Program-made: the position numbers and the translations under genes
Notes under the pieces: generated by a model
Database searches by the model: none
What the model saw: the letters and a program-made list of their open reading frames with translations, nothing else
Told to the model about the DNA's origin: nothing
Part shown: positions 1 through 8,503 of the stretch, piece by piece
Layout of the letters: every line of letters starts with the position of its first letter
How positions within the stretch are numbered: position 1 is the stretch's first letter
Source: LMDS01 sp039930465
GTDB lineage: Bacteria; Pseudomonadota; Gammaproteobacteria; Burkholderiales; Burkholderiaceae_C
Reading direction: 5' to 3'
DNA length: 64,000 nt
NCBI GenBank assembly: GCA_039930465.1
Contig: JBDTTU010000005.1
Coordinates: 1 to 64,000 of the forward strand

Positions 1-1468
1 TGTGCAGTACCACGGTGCCGTAGGCGGTGCCGCTCATGCGGCCGTCGCTGATGCGGACCATGTCTGTGATGCCTTTGCGCAGCACCTTCGGCGGCAGCGG
101 CATGTTGCCCACCTCGGCCATGCCGGGGTAGCCCTTCGGACCGCAATTCTTCAGCACCATCACGCAGGTTTCGTCGATGTCGAGGTCTTCGTCGTCGATG
201 CGTGTGTGGAAGTCTTCGATGTCTTCGAACACCACCGCCCTGCCCTTGTGCACCATCAGGCTCGGTGTAGCGGCGCTCGGCTTGATGACCGCACCTCGCG
301 GCGCCAGGTTGCCACGCAGCACCGCGATGCCGGCTTTGTCTTTGAAAGGCTTGGCCAAAGACATGATCACTTCGGGGTTGTAGTTCTGCGCGTCGGCGAT
401 GTTCTCGCCGATGCTGCGGCCCGTCGAGGTCATCGCGCCCAGGTGCAGGTGCGAGGCGATCTCCTTCATCACGGCCGGCAGACCGCCGGCGTAGCAGAAG
501 TCTTCCATCAGGAACTTGCCCGAAGGCTGCAAGTTCACCAAACACGGCAATTCGCTCGCAAGCTTGTCGAAATCGTCGATCGAGAGCTCGACGCCGATGC
601 GCCGCGCCATCGCCACGAGGTGGATCACCGCGTTGGTCGAACCGCCGATCGCGGCCAGCGTCTTGATGGCATTTTCGAACGCTTCGCGTGTGATCACCTT
701 CGAGAGCACGAGGTCTTCATGCACCATCTCGACGATGCGCCGGCCGGCGTTGCGCGCCAGCACATTGCGCCGGCCGTCGACCGCCGGGTAGGCCGCATTG
801 CCCGGCAAGCCGATGCCGAGCGCTTCCACCATGCTGGCCATCGTGCTGGCGGTGCCCATCGTCATGCAGTGGCCGTGGCTGCGGTGCATGCAGCTTTCGG
901 CTTCGAAGAAGTCGGCGAGCTTCAGTGTGCCGGCACGCACCTGCTCGCTCATGCTCCACACGCCGGTGCCCGAGCCCAGTTCCTGGCCGCGCCATTTTCC
1001 GTTGAGCATGGGGCCGCCGCTGACGCCGATGGTTGGCAGGTCGACACTGGCCGCACCCATGACCAGCGAAGGCGTTGTCTTGTCGCAACCCATCAGCAAC
1101 ACCACGCCGTCGATCGGGTTGCCGCGGATGCTCTCTTCCACGTCCATCGAGGCCAGGTTGCGATAGAGCATCGCGGTCGGCCGCAGCAGCGTTTCACCAA
1201 GCGACATCACCGGAAATTCGAGCGGGAAACCGCCAGCCTCGTACACACCGATCTTCACCTGCTCGGCCAGCGTGCGGAAGTGCGAATTGCAAGGTGTGAG
1301 CTCGCTGAAGGTGTTGCAGATGCCGATGACCGGCCGGCCGTCGAACTGGTCGTGCGGCACACCCTTGCCCTTGACCCAGCTGCGGTACGCAAAACCATCA
1401 CGGTCTTGCCGGCCGAACCACTGCTGGCTGCGCAGTTCTTCGGGCTTCTTTTTCTTGCCTTGTGTCAT
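1..1468 (-). CDS. IlvD/Edd family sugar-acid dehydratase (L-arabinonate dehydratase-like), 3' end cut by window edge
   Basis: The reverse strand translates without interruption from an ATG at 1468 to the left edge (489 codons visible; the family is about 570-600 residues, so the C-terminus is missing). Iron-sulfur ligand candidates are visible in TPCN (C60), MGCDKTTP (C128) and HGHCMTMG (C201), the usual pattern of IlvD/Edd enzymes that dehydrate sugar acids to 2-keto-3-deoxy acids. The N-terminus (KKKKPEELRSQQWF) resembles L-arabonate/D-xylonate-type dehydratases more than IlvD itself. It is transcribed divergently from the 2-hydroxyacid dehydrogenase, with a GntR-like operator between them. 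The exact substrate (arabinonate, gluconate or another aldonate) cannot be decided from sequence. Confidence 0.9.
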   Translation of the reverse strand, partial: MTQGKKKKPEELRSQQWFGRQDRDGFAYRSWVKGKGVPHDQFDGRPVIGICNTFSELTPCNSHFRTLAEQVKIGVYEAGGFPLEFPVMSLGETLLRPTAMLYRNLASMDVEESIRGNPIDGVVLLMGCDKTTPSLVMGAASVDLPTIGVSGGPMLNGKWRGQELGSGTGVWSMSEQVRAGTLKLADFFEAESCMHRSHGHCMTMGTASTMASMVEALGIGLPGNAAYPAVDGRRNVLARNAGRRIVEMVHEDLVLSKVITREAFENAIKTLAAIGGSTNAVIHLVAMARRIGVELSIDDFDKLASELPCLVNLQPSGKFLMEDFCYAGGLPAVMKEIASHLHLGAMTSTGRSIGENIADAQNYNPEVIMSLAKPFKDKAGIAVLRGNLAPRGAVIKPSAATPSLMVHKGRAVVFEDIEDFHTRIDDEDLDIDETCVMVLKNCGPKGYPGMAEVGNMPLPPKVLRKGITDMVRISDGRMSGTAYGTVVLH

Positions 1469-1515
1469 CACCACCCCGGTTAACCCGGATCGGCACCCGG
1501 GACTGTTCTGGATAC

Positions 1516-1531
1516 TATGGTATGACGATTG
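1516..1531 (+). promoter_or_regulatory. Putative FadR/GntR-type operator in the divergent promoter
   Basis: The 11-mer at 1518-1528 (TGGTATGACGA) fits the FadR-subfamily GntR consensus TNGTNNNACNA exactly. The surrounding 16 bases match the reverse complement of 3651-3666 at 14 of 16 positions. It overlaps a possible -10 box (TACTAT, 1513-1518) for the rightward operon. The likely ligand is the GntR protein encoded at 9706-10470; this is inference. Confidence 0.55.
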
Positions 1532-1568
1532 TTTTCACCCTGCGGTCGAACCCTAGGAATCTTGCCCC

Positions 1569-2516
1569 ATGTCTTCCCCATCCATCCTCTCGGTCGCCAA
1601 GTTGTCGCCGTTGTTCGCCTCGCAACTCGACGCCACTTTCAACGTGCACGACCGGCTGCACCAGACCGACCCGACCGCCTTCGCCGCGGCGGCCCCGACG
1701 ATCCGCGCGATCGCGGCCAGCGGTGAATCGAAAGTGGGAGCCGAGCTGATCGCGCAACTGCCGAAGCTCGAGATCATCTCGGTGATGGGCGTGGGCTACG
1801 ACGGCATCGACGTGGCCGCCGCGAAAGCGCACGGCGCCGTCGTCACGCACACACCGAACGTGCTCAACGACGACGTGGCCGACCTCGCGATCGGGCTGAT
1901 GCTCTCGGCCGCGCGCCAACTGCCGGCCGCCGACCGCTACGTGCGCGCCGGCTCGTGGTCGAACGGGCCGATGCCACTGGCCCGCAAGATGTCGGGTGCG
2001 CGGCTCGGACTCGTCGGCATGGGCCGCATCGGGCAGGCGATTGCGCACCGCGCCGCTGCATTCGGCATGAGCATCGCCTACACCGCGCGCAATGCACGAC
2101 CGGCCTTGCCGTTCAAATACCTGCCCAGTGCCACCGCGCTGGCAGCCGAGAGCGACTACCTCGTCGTCATCACGCCGGGCGGTGCCGGCACGCGCAAGCT
2201 GATCAACGCCGAAGTGCTGGCCGCACTCGGCGCCAAGGGCATTCTTGTCAACGTGGCGCGCGGTTCGGTCGTGGACGAGGCCGCGCTGATCGACGCGCTC
2301 GAGCGCGGCGTGATCGGCGGCGCCGGCCTCGACGTGTTCGAGAGCGAGCCCAACGTGCCCGAGCGCCTGCGCGCCCTGCCCCACGTGGTGCTGGCGCCGC
2401 ACATCGGCAGCGCCACCTCGCAGACACGCCAGGCCATGGCCGACCTCGCGTTCGGCAACCTGCAATTGCATTTCGCGGGCCGGCCGCTGCTGTCGCCGGT
2501 GCCGGAGTGTCAATGA
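1569..2516 (+). CDS. D-isomer-specific 2-hydroxyacid dehydrogenase (glyoxylate/hydroxypyruvate reductase-like)
   Basis: 315 residues, full length for the family. The NAD(P)-binding GMGRIG motif lies at about 150-155. The catalytic Arg (NVARGS, R231), Glu (ESEP, E260) and His (PHIGS, H278) are all present. It reduces a 2-oxoacid such as hydroxypyruvate, glyoxylate or a 2-ketoaldonate with NAD(P)H in the cytoplasm. The stop codon overlaps the next start (ATGA, 2513-2516), so the two dehydrogenases are translationally coupled. With the divergent dehydratase and downstream gluconate genes, a role with a 2-keto sugar acid is likely. The exact substrate is unknown. Confidence 0.88.
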   Translation: MSSPSILSVAKLSPLFASQLDATFNVHDRLHQTDPTAFAAAAPTIRAIAASGESKVGAELIAQLPKLEIISVMGVGYDGIDVAAAKAHGAVVTHTPNVLNDDVADLAIGLMLSAARQLPAADRYVRAGSWSNGPMPLARKMSGARLGLVGMGRIGQAIAHRAAAFGMSIAYTARNARPALPFKYLPSATALAAESDYLVVITPGGAGTRKLINAEVLAALGAKGILVNVARGSVVDEAALIDALERGVIGGAGLDVFESEPNVPERLRALPHVVLAPHIGSATSQTRQAMADLAFGNLQLHFAGRPLLSPVPECQ

Positions 2517-3592
2517 GCGACACCCACGTCATCGCCGTCGACCGTTTGCACGCGGCCATCCGGCAGGTCGTTGCCGGCTTCGGCAGCAACGCACGGGAAA
2601 TCGAAGACGTTGCCAGCAACCTCATCGAGGCCAACCTCACGGGCCACGATTCGCACGGCATCGGCATGCTGCCGCGTTATGCGGAAGCCTTCGCCGAAGG
2701 CGGCCTGAAACCTAACGCCCACGTGCTCACCGTGCTCGATACCGGCGCCCTGCTCAGGCTCGACGGCGATGCCGGCTTCGGCCAGGTGATCGGCCGCGAA
2801 GCAATGGAACTCGGCATCGGCCGCGCGCGCCAGAGTGGCTGCTGCATCGTGGCACTGGGCAACGCCCACCACCTCGGCCGAATCGGCGCCTGGGCCGAAA
2901 TGGCGGCGGCCGAGGGTCTGGTGTCGCTGCACTTCGTCAACGTGATTTCGCGCGGCATCGTGGCGCCTTTTGGTGGCGCCGACGCGCGCTTCGGCACCAA
3001 CCCGTTCACGGCCGGCATACCGATCCCGGGCCGCCCGCCGATGATTCTCGACTTCGCAACCAGCATGCTCGCCCAGGGCAAGACCCGCGTCGCGCACAAC
3101 AAGGGCGAGCTCCTGCCGCCCGGCAACCTGATCGACGCCGCCGGCAAACCCACCCGCGACCCGCGCTATTCGGTGATCGAGCCCTTCGGCGCGATCCTCA
3201 CGTTCGGCGCACACAAGGGTTACGGCCTGGCGATGTTGTGCGAACTGCTAGGCGGCGCGCTCGCCTCGGGCATGACGCAGCATACCGACGACGTCAGCAA
3301 GAAACGCATCCTGAACGGCATGCTGTCGGTCCTGATCGACCCGGCGGCGCTCGGCGACCGCGCCGCGTTCGACCGCGAAACACAGACCTTCGTCGAGTGG
3401 GTGTTGGCCTCGCCACCGCAAGACGGTGTGGACCGGGTGCGCCTGGCCGGCGACCCGGAACGCGAGTCGCGCGAACGCCGCACGGCGCACGGCGTGCCGG
3501 TCGACGCCACCACCTGGCAGCAGATTCTTCTCGCCGCCGAAAAACTGGGCGTCGACCCGCTCGGCGTGGCACGCGCCGCCGGCACAGCCTGA
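2513..3592 (+). CDS. Ldh2 family NAD(P)-dependent oxidoreductase (malate/L-lactate dehydrogenase type)
   Basis: 359 residues, typical for the Ldh_2 (YlbC/YiaK/AllD) family, which is unrelated to classical MDH and LDH. Family features include the catalytic-His region HDSHGIGMLPRY (about 46-57), the GxAHHLGRIGAW segment (about 116-127) and GAHKGYGLAMLCELLGG (about 232-248). Members reduce 2-oxoacids such as 2,3-diketogulonate, pyruvate or ureidoglycolate derivatives. The start is set by the ATGA overlap with the preceding gene. Its place in a sugar-acid operon suggests it oxidises or reduces a 2-hydroxy sugar acid; the substrate is not determinable. Confidence 0.87.
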   Translation: MSDTHVIAVDRLHAAIRQVVAGFGSNAREIEDVASNLIEANLTGHDSHGIGMLPRYAEAFAEGGLKPNAHVLTVLDTGALLRLDGDAGFGQVIGREAMELGIGRARQSGCCIVALGNAHHLGRIGAWAEMAAAEGLVSLHFVNVISRGIVAPFGGADARFGTNPFTAGIPIPGRPPMILDFATSMLAQGKTRVAHNKGELLPPGNLIDAAGKPTRDPRYSVIEPFGAILTFGAHKGYGLAMLCELLGGALASGMTQHTDDVSKKRILNGMLSVLIDPAALGDRAAFDRETQTFVEWVLASPPQDGVDRVRLAGDPERESRERRTAHGVPVDATTWQQILLAAEKLGVDPLGVARAAGTA

Positions 3593-3650
3593 GTTTTCCC
3601 GTCCGCCGCGCCGGCTTGGCCTTCGGGTAATTCCCGTCGTGCAGAGCACT

Positions 3651-3666
3651 CAATCATCATACGATA
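3651..3666 (-). promoter_or_regulatory. Putative FadR/GntR-type operator upstream of the ABC importer
   Basis: Read on the minus strand, the core at 3654-3664 is TCGTATGATGA, one base off the FadR-type consensus TNGTNNNACNA. The 16-base site matches the one at 1516-1531 at 14 of 16 positions. It lies 45-60 bases upstream of the binding-protein ATG. This suggests an internal promoter for the transport genes under the same regulator. Confidence 0.5.
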
Positions 3667-3710
3667 AGACGTGCGCCAGTCGAGCGCAGATCACCCCAGG
3701 AGACACACAC

Positions 3711-5090
3711 ATGCAATTCGGAAAATGGATCACCGGTGCGATCGTGAGCGCTGGGCTGCTCGCCGGCAGCCCCGCTTTCGCACAGGAAAAGCTCACCGTC
3801 TGGTGGGTCAAGGGCTTCTACAAGTCGGAAGACGACGCGCTCTTCGCAGCGATCAAGAAGTACGAGGCCAAGTACCCGAAGGTCAAGATTGAACTCTCGC
3901 AGTACCCGATCCAGGACATGATCCCGAAGACCGTGGCGGCGCTCGACTCGGGCAGCCCGCCCGACGTGGCCTATGCCGACGTCTACGACTTCCAGGTCAC
4001 GGCCAAGTGGGCCTTTGACGGCAAGCTCGAAGACATCACCAGCGTGATCGACCCGATCAGGGCGCGCTTCGCGCCGAACACGATCGAGACCGCCTTCCTC
4101 TACAACGACAAGGACAAGAAGCGCGCTTACTACGCGTTCCCGATCAAGCAGCAGACCATGCACATCCAGTATTGGATCGACATGCTCAACGATGCCGGCT
4201 TCAAGGAGTCCGACATCCCGAAGGACTGGAAAGGCTACTGGAGCTTCTGGTGCGACAAGGTGCAGCCGGCCTCGCGCGCCAAAACCGGTCAGCGCACCTA
4301 TGGCATCGGCATGCCGATGGGTGTGGACTCGAGCGACTCGTTCTATTCGTTCCTGACCTTCGCCGACGCCTACAACGTCAAGATGGTCGCCGACAGCGGC
4401 AAGCTGCTGGTCGACGACCCCACCGTGCGCAGCGGGCTGATCAACGCACTGGCCGACTACACGTCGATTTACGAGAAAGGTTGCTCGCCACCGTCCAGCA
4501 CAAGCTGGAAGGACCCGGACAACAACGTCGCCTTCCACAACAAGACGACCGTCATGACCCACAACGCGACCATCTCGATCGCCGCGAAATGGCTCGACGA
4601 CATGAACAATGCCGCCCTGACGCCAGAGCAGCGCGCGACCGCGAAGACGAACTACACCGAGAAGATCGCCACCGCAGGCTGGCCCAACAAGCCCGACGGC
4701 AGCAAGTTCGTGTACCGGGCGGCCGTCAAGACCGGCGTGATCTTCAAGGAGTCCAAGAACAAGGCGGCCGCCAAGCAGTTCGTGTCGTTCCTGCTCGACG
4801 AGGCCAACCTGACGCCCTACGTCGAAGGCTCGCTGGGTCGCTGGTTTCCGGTGACGAAGGTCGCGCAGCAATCGCCCTTCTGGAAGGCCGACAAGCACCG
4901 CCTGTCCGTCTACAACCAGTTCATGAACGGCACGGTGACGTTCGAGTTCACGAAGAACTACAAGTTCACGGTCTTGAACAACGAGAACGTCTGGGCCAAG
5001 GCGATGAACCGCGTGATCAACGAGAAGGTGCCCGTCGACAAGGCCGTCGACGAGATGATCGCGCGCATCAAGACCGTGGCCAGTCAGTGA
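3711..5090 (+). CDS. ABC transporter family-1 sugar-binding periplasmic protein
   Basis: 459 residues. A Sec signal peptide ends near AFAQ (about residue 23). The mature start KLTVWWVKGFY and the body are typical of extracellular solute-binding protein family 1, which binds sugars, polyols or sugar acids for ABC import. An AGGAG ribosome site at 3698-3702 supports the ATG at 3711. Two permeases and an MsmK/UgpC-type ATPase follow in the same direction, giving a complete importer. A terminator-like hairpin separates it from the permeases, which would favour high expression of the binding protein. The ligand is unknown; context suggests a sugar acid or polyol. Confidence 0.92.
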   Translation: MQFGKWITGAIVSAGLLAGSPAFAQEKLTVWWVKGFYKSEDDALFAAIKKYEAKYPKVKIELSQYPIQDMIPKTVAALDSGSPPDVAYADVYDFQVTAKWAFDGKLEDITSVIDPIRARFAPNTIETAFLYNDKDKKRAYYAFPIKQQTMHIQYWIDMLNDAGFKESDIPKDWKGYWSFWCDKVQPASRAKTGQRTYGIGMPMGVDSSDSFYSFLTFADAYNVKMVADSGKLLVDDPTVRSGLINALADYTSIYEKGCSPPSSTSWKDPDNNVAFHNKTTVMTHNATISIAAKWLDDMNNAALTPEQRATAKTNYTEKIATAGWPNKPDGSKFVYRAAVKTGVIFKESKNKAAAKQFVSFLLDEANLTPYVEGSLGRWFPVTKVAQQSPFWKADKHRLSVYNQFMNGTVTFEFTKNYKFTVLNNENVWAKAMNRVINEKVPVDKAVDEMIARIKTVASQ

Positions 5091-5105
5091 CGGCTCCATG
5101 GGGCG

Positions 5106-5133
5106 CGGCGATGCTGATCGCCGGCCTCTTTTT
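5106..5133 (+). terminator. Terminator-like hairpin between binding protein and permease genes
   Basis: CGGCGAT (5106-5112) and ATCGCCG (5117-5123) form a perfect 7-bp stem with a GCTG loop. A GCCTC and five T residues follow. It lies between the binding-protein stop and the first permease and probably acts as a partial terminator or mRNA-stabilising stem. Confidence 0.55.
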
Positions 5134-5149
5134 CTGAGCGAGAACCGCC

Positions 5150-6022
5150 ATGGCATCCTCGACGACATCCGCGGCGCTCGCGCCGCAGTCGGTTCCTCGC
5201 CGAGCCCCTGATCGGTGGCAGGCGTGGGGCCGGCTGCTGGTGCTGCCCTACCTCATCGTGTTCGTCGTGCTGGTGCTGTACCCGGTCGGCTACGGGCTGT
5301 GGCTGGCGCGCCACCCCCAGAGCTACGTCAAGCTCTTCGAAGACCCGATCTTCTTTCGCACCGTCGTCAATACGCTGATCTTCCTGATCGTCGCGATCAA
5401 CATCAAGATGGTGATCGCGATGATCCTTTCGGGCTTTTTCGTCAACGAGCGCTGGTGGATCAAGGTGCTGTCTGTGATCTTCATCCTGCCGTGGGCGCTG
5501 CCCTCGATCCCTACGATCCTGTCGGTGCGCTTCATGCTCAACCCTGAGTGGGGCGTGATCAACACCCTGATCTTCAGGCTCACCGGTCTCGACGGCCCGA
5601 ACTGGCTCAACCATCCGCCGCTCGCGCTCGGTTTCTCGATGCTGATGCACGTGTGGAAGTCGCTGCCGTTCTGGACCCTGATCCTGATCGCCGGCCGCCT
5701 GGCGATCCCGAAAGAACAGTACGAAGCCGCGTCGGTCGACGGTGCCACGAACTGGCAGAAGTTCAGGTTCATCACCTGGCCTTCGATGCGCACGCTGTAC
5801 ATGACCTCGCTGATCCTCTCGATGATCTGGACGCTCGGTGACTTCAACAGCGTCTACCTGCTGACCGGCGGCGGGCCGGCCGACCTGACCCACGTGCTCG
5901 CGACGCTCGGCATCCGTTACCTGCGGCTCGACCAGGTCGATCTTTCGATGGCGTCGATCGTGGTGGCCATGCCACTCGTTCTGCCGCTCGTGTACTTCAT
6001 GATGAAGAGGCTCTCCAAATGA
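5150..6022 (+). CDS. ABC sugar transporter permease, MalF/UgpA-like
   Basis: 290 residues with about six hydrophobic spans. The coupling loop EQYEAASVDGATNWQKFRFITWP (starting near residue 188) is the EAA motif that contacts the ATPase. The N-terminal 20 residues are hydrophilic, then LLVLPYLIVFVVLVLYP starts the first span. It overlaps the next permease gene by four bases (ATGA, 6019-6022). It forms the inner-membrane channel of the importer with the product of 6019-6870. Confidence 0.92.
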   Translation: MASSTTSAALAPQSVPRRAPDRWQAWGRLLVLPYLIVFVVLVLYPVGYGLWLARHPQSYVKLFEDPIFFRTVVNTLIFLIVAINIKMVIAMILSGFFVNERWWIKVLSVIFILPWALPSIPTILSVRFMLNPEWGVINTLIFRLTGLDGPNWLNHPPLALGFSMLMHVWKSLPFWTLILIAGRLAIPKEQYEAASVDGATNWQKFRFITWPSMRTLYMTSLILSMIWTLGDFNSVYLLTGGGPADLTHVLATLGIRYLRLDQVDLSMASIVVAMPLVLPLVYFMMKRLSK

Positions 6023-6870
6023 AGGCCAAAACCTGGAAGGCCGTCACCACCGAGGCCAAGCTGCTGCTGATCGGGATCCCGGTGCTGCTCTGGACCCTCA
6101 TCCCGGTCTATCACCTCGTCTTGTTCGCGATCTCGCCAAAAGACACCGCGACTTCGGGCCGGCTCTGGCCCGAGCACCCGACGCTGCAAAACTTCGTCAC
6201 GGTCTTCCAGAAGAAGCACTTCTACCTCGACCACTTCTGGGTGCAGTTGGGCAACTCGGTGTTGATCGCCGTGGCCGTCGCCGCGATCACACTCTTCGTG
6301 GCCACCTCGGCCGCCTTCGCGATCAGCCGGCTCAAGGTACGCGGCGGGCGCACGGTGATGAACCTGGCGCTGTTCACCTACTTCATCCCGGCCGCGTTTC
6401 TCGCGGTACCCATGTACAAGACCATGGGCAACTACGGGCTGCTCAACAGCCAGTGGTCACTGATTCTTGCGATGGTGACAATCGCCTCGCCCTACTGCAT
6501 CTGGGTGCTGAAGCAGGCCTCCGACAAACTGCCCGTCGAGCTCGACGAAGCAGCGCGCATGGACGGCGCCTCGCCGATGCAATTGTTCCGCCTCGTCTAC
6601 CTGCCGCTGATGGTGCCTTCGCTGGTCGCGGTGGGCACCTACGCGCTGCTGCTGGCCTGGAACGAGTACCTCTACGCCTTCCTGCTGTTGTCGAACGACA
6701 CCAGCGTGACGCTGGCGGTGGCTCTCGGCAACTTTCTCTCGGCCGACGACTCCCCCTGGGAACTGCTGATGGCCACCGGCCTGATCTACGCGCTGCCACC
6801 GGCGGCGATCTACTACGCATTCAAGCGCTACATGGTGGGCGGCCTGACGGCCGGCGCCGTGAAAAGTTAA
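6019..6870 (+). CDS. ABC sugar transporter permease, MalG/UgpE-like
   Basis: 283 residues, about six membrane spans. The EAA loop (VELDEAARMDGASPMQLF) lies near residues 173-190. This is the second half of the heterodimeric permease. The start is fixed by the ATGA overlap with the upstream permease gene. The 21-base gap to the ATPase gene indicates one transcript. Confidence 0.92.
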   Translation: MKAKTWKAVTTEAKLLLIGIPVLLWTLIPVYHLVLFAISPKDTATSGRLWPEHPTLQNFVTVFQKKHFYLDHFWVQLGNSVLIAVAVAAITLFVATSAAFAISRLKVRGGRTVMNLALFTYFIPAAFLAVPMYKTMGNYGLLNSQWSLILAMVTIASPYCIWVLKQASDKLPVELDEAARMDGASPMQLFRLVYLPLMVPSLVAVGTYALLLAWNEYLYAFLLLSNDTSVTLAVALGNFLSADDSPWELLMATGLIYALPPAAIYYAFKRYMVGGLTAGAVKS

Positions 6871-6891
6871 GCAGCGGCTGAGGACAACAAC

Positions 6892-7962
6892 ATGGCATCG
6901 GTCGGGTTTCGCAACATCGAAAAAGCCTATGGCACCGTCAAGGTGATCCACGGCATCGGCTTCGACATTCAAGACGGCGAGTTCGTGGTGCTGGTCGGCC
7001 CCTCGGGCTGCGGCAAAAGCACGCTGCTGCGCATGCTGGCCGGGCTGGAAGAAATCACCGGCGGCGAGATCTCGATCGACGGCAAGGTCGTGAACGAACT
7101 CGAATCGAAGGACCGCGACATCGCGATGGTGTTCCAGAGCTACGCGCTCTACCCGCACATGACGGTGCGCGAGAACATGGCCTTCAGCTTGCGCCTGCGC
7201 AACGCCGACAAGAAGCTCACCGACCAACGGGTCGACGACGCGGCGCGCATTCTCAACCTCGACAAGCTGCTCGAGCGCCACCCGCGTGAACTCTCGGGCG
7301 GCCAGCGCCAGCGTGTGGCCATGGGCCGCGCGATCGTGCGCGACCCGAAGGTCTTCCTGTTCGACGAGCCGCTCTCGAACCTCGATGCCAAGCTGCGCGT
7401 GGCGATGCGCGCCGAGATCAAGGCACTGCACCAGCGGCTGAAGACCACCACCGTCTACGTCACTCACGACCAGATCGAAGCCATGACGATGGCCGACCGC
7501 ATTGTCGTGATGCACGACGGCATCATCGAACAGATCGGCACGCCGCTCGAGCTCTACGACCACCCGGGCAACCTGTTCGTCGCGCAGTTCATCGGCTCGC
7601 CGGCGATGAACGTGGTGGCGGGCACGCTGCGCGGCTCAGGCGGCAGCACCGAAGTCGAAGCGGCCGGCACACGCTGGCCGGTGCCGGCGCAGGTCGGCGG
7701 CACCAACGGCCAGGCGGTGCACTACGGCATTCGCCCCGGCGACATCCACCTCTCGCCCACCGGCCACGGCATCGCGGCGAAGGTGATCGTCGTCGAACCG
7801 ACCGGCGCCGAGACCGAGCTGCTGGTGCAGGTGGGCGACACGCAGATCGTCGTCGTGATCCACGGCCGCACGTCGGCCAAGCCCGATGAAACCGTGCACC
7901 TCGTGATCGACACCGACAAGGCCCACGTCTTCGACACCGCTTCTGGCAAGCGCCTCTGCTGA
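6892..7962 (+). CDS. ABC sugar transporter ATPase, UgpC/MsmK/MalK type
   Basis: 356 residues. Walker A GPSGCGKST is near residue 37, signature LSGGQRQR near 135 and Walker B VFLFDEP near 154. A switch histidine lies in VTHDQIEAM. A C-terminal TOBE/OB regulatory domain (about 240-356) marks the sugar-type CUT1 subfamily. It powers the importer encoded by 3711-6870. The gluconokinase gene starts one base after its stop, so import and phosphorylation are directly linked in the operon. Confidence 0.94.
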   Translation: MASVGFRNIEKAYGTVKVIHGIGFDIQDGEFVVLVGPSGCGKSTLLRMLAGLEEITGGEISIDGKVVNELESKDRDIAMVFQSYALYPHMTVRENMAFSLRLRNADKKLTDQRVDDAARILNLDKLLERHPRELSGGQRQRVAMGRAIVRDPKVFLFDEPLSNLDAKLRVAMRAEIKALHQRLKTTTVYVTHDQIEAMTMADRIVVMHDGIIEQIGTPLELYDHPGNLFVAQFIGSPAMNVVAGTLRGSGGSTEVEAAGTRWPVPAQVGGTNGQAVHYGIRPGDIHLSPTGHGIAAKVIVVEPTGAETELLVQVGDTQIVVVIHGRTSAKPDETVHLVIDTDKAHVFDTASGKRLC

Positions 7963-7963
7963 C

Positions 7964-8503
7964 ATGCCCAAACGCACGGCACCACTGGTCGTGGTCATGG
8001 GTGTGAGTGGCTGTGGCAAAAGTACGGTCGGCCGGCTGATCGCCAAGAGCCTGGCCTGCGAATTTCTCGAAGGCGACGACCTGCACCCACCGCGCAACCT
8101 GGAGCGCATGGCCGCTGGCATCGCCCTCACCGACCACGACCGGCGCGACTGGCTCAAGGCCATTGCCGAGCAGCTCGCCGACGCCCACGCGGCGCGCTAC
8201 GGGCTGATCGTCTCCTGCTCGGCACTGAAGCGCAGCTACCGCAACCAGCTACGCACCGCGTCGAGCGATCTGGCTTTCGTGCACATCCACGGCAGCCTCG
8301 AAGTGCTCGAAGCGCGAATGCAATCGCGCACCGGCCACTTCATGCCACCCTCGCTGCTCGCCAGCCAGTTGCAAACGCTCGAGCCACCCGGCCCCGATGA
8401 ACGCTGCATCACACTCGACGCGGCCCTGGCCGCCGAGCAGATCGCCGAGCGCGCTTGCGCCTGGCTCGCCCAACCCTTCAGCGCTGCGGCGCCACGCTCA
8501 TGA
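7964..8503 (+). CDS. gntK: Gluconokinase
   Basis: 179 residues, the normal size of GntK. The P-loop GVSGCGKST lies at about 13-21. It is followed by EGDDLHPPRN, ALTDHDRRDWL and SCSALKRSYR, the family hallmarks for gluconate binding. It phosphorylates D-gluconate with ATP to 6-phosphogluconate in the cytoplasm. It overlaps the following dehydrogenase start (ATGA, 8500-8503). No edd/eda pair is in the window, so the product is processed by enzymes encoded elsewhere. The pairing with an IdnO-like SDR points to gluconate, 5-ketogluconate or idonate use. Confidence 0.93.
   Translation: MPKRTAPLVVVMGVSGCGKSTVGRLIAKSLACEFLEGDDLHPPRNLERMAAGIALTDHDRRDWLKAIAEQLADAHAARYGLIVSCSALKRSYRNQLRTASSDLAFVHIHGSLEVLEARMQSRTGHFMPPSLLASQLQTLEPPGPDERCITLDAALAAEQIAERACAWLAQPFSAAAPRS

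Noticed and set aside
2..1483. A 493-residue open frame on the plus strand
   Set aside because: It is the antisense of the IlvD/Edd dehydratase. The product is His/Arg/Val-rich without any family features, typical of shadow frames in high-GC DNA.
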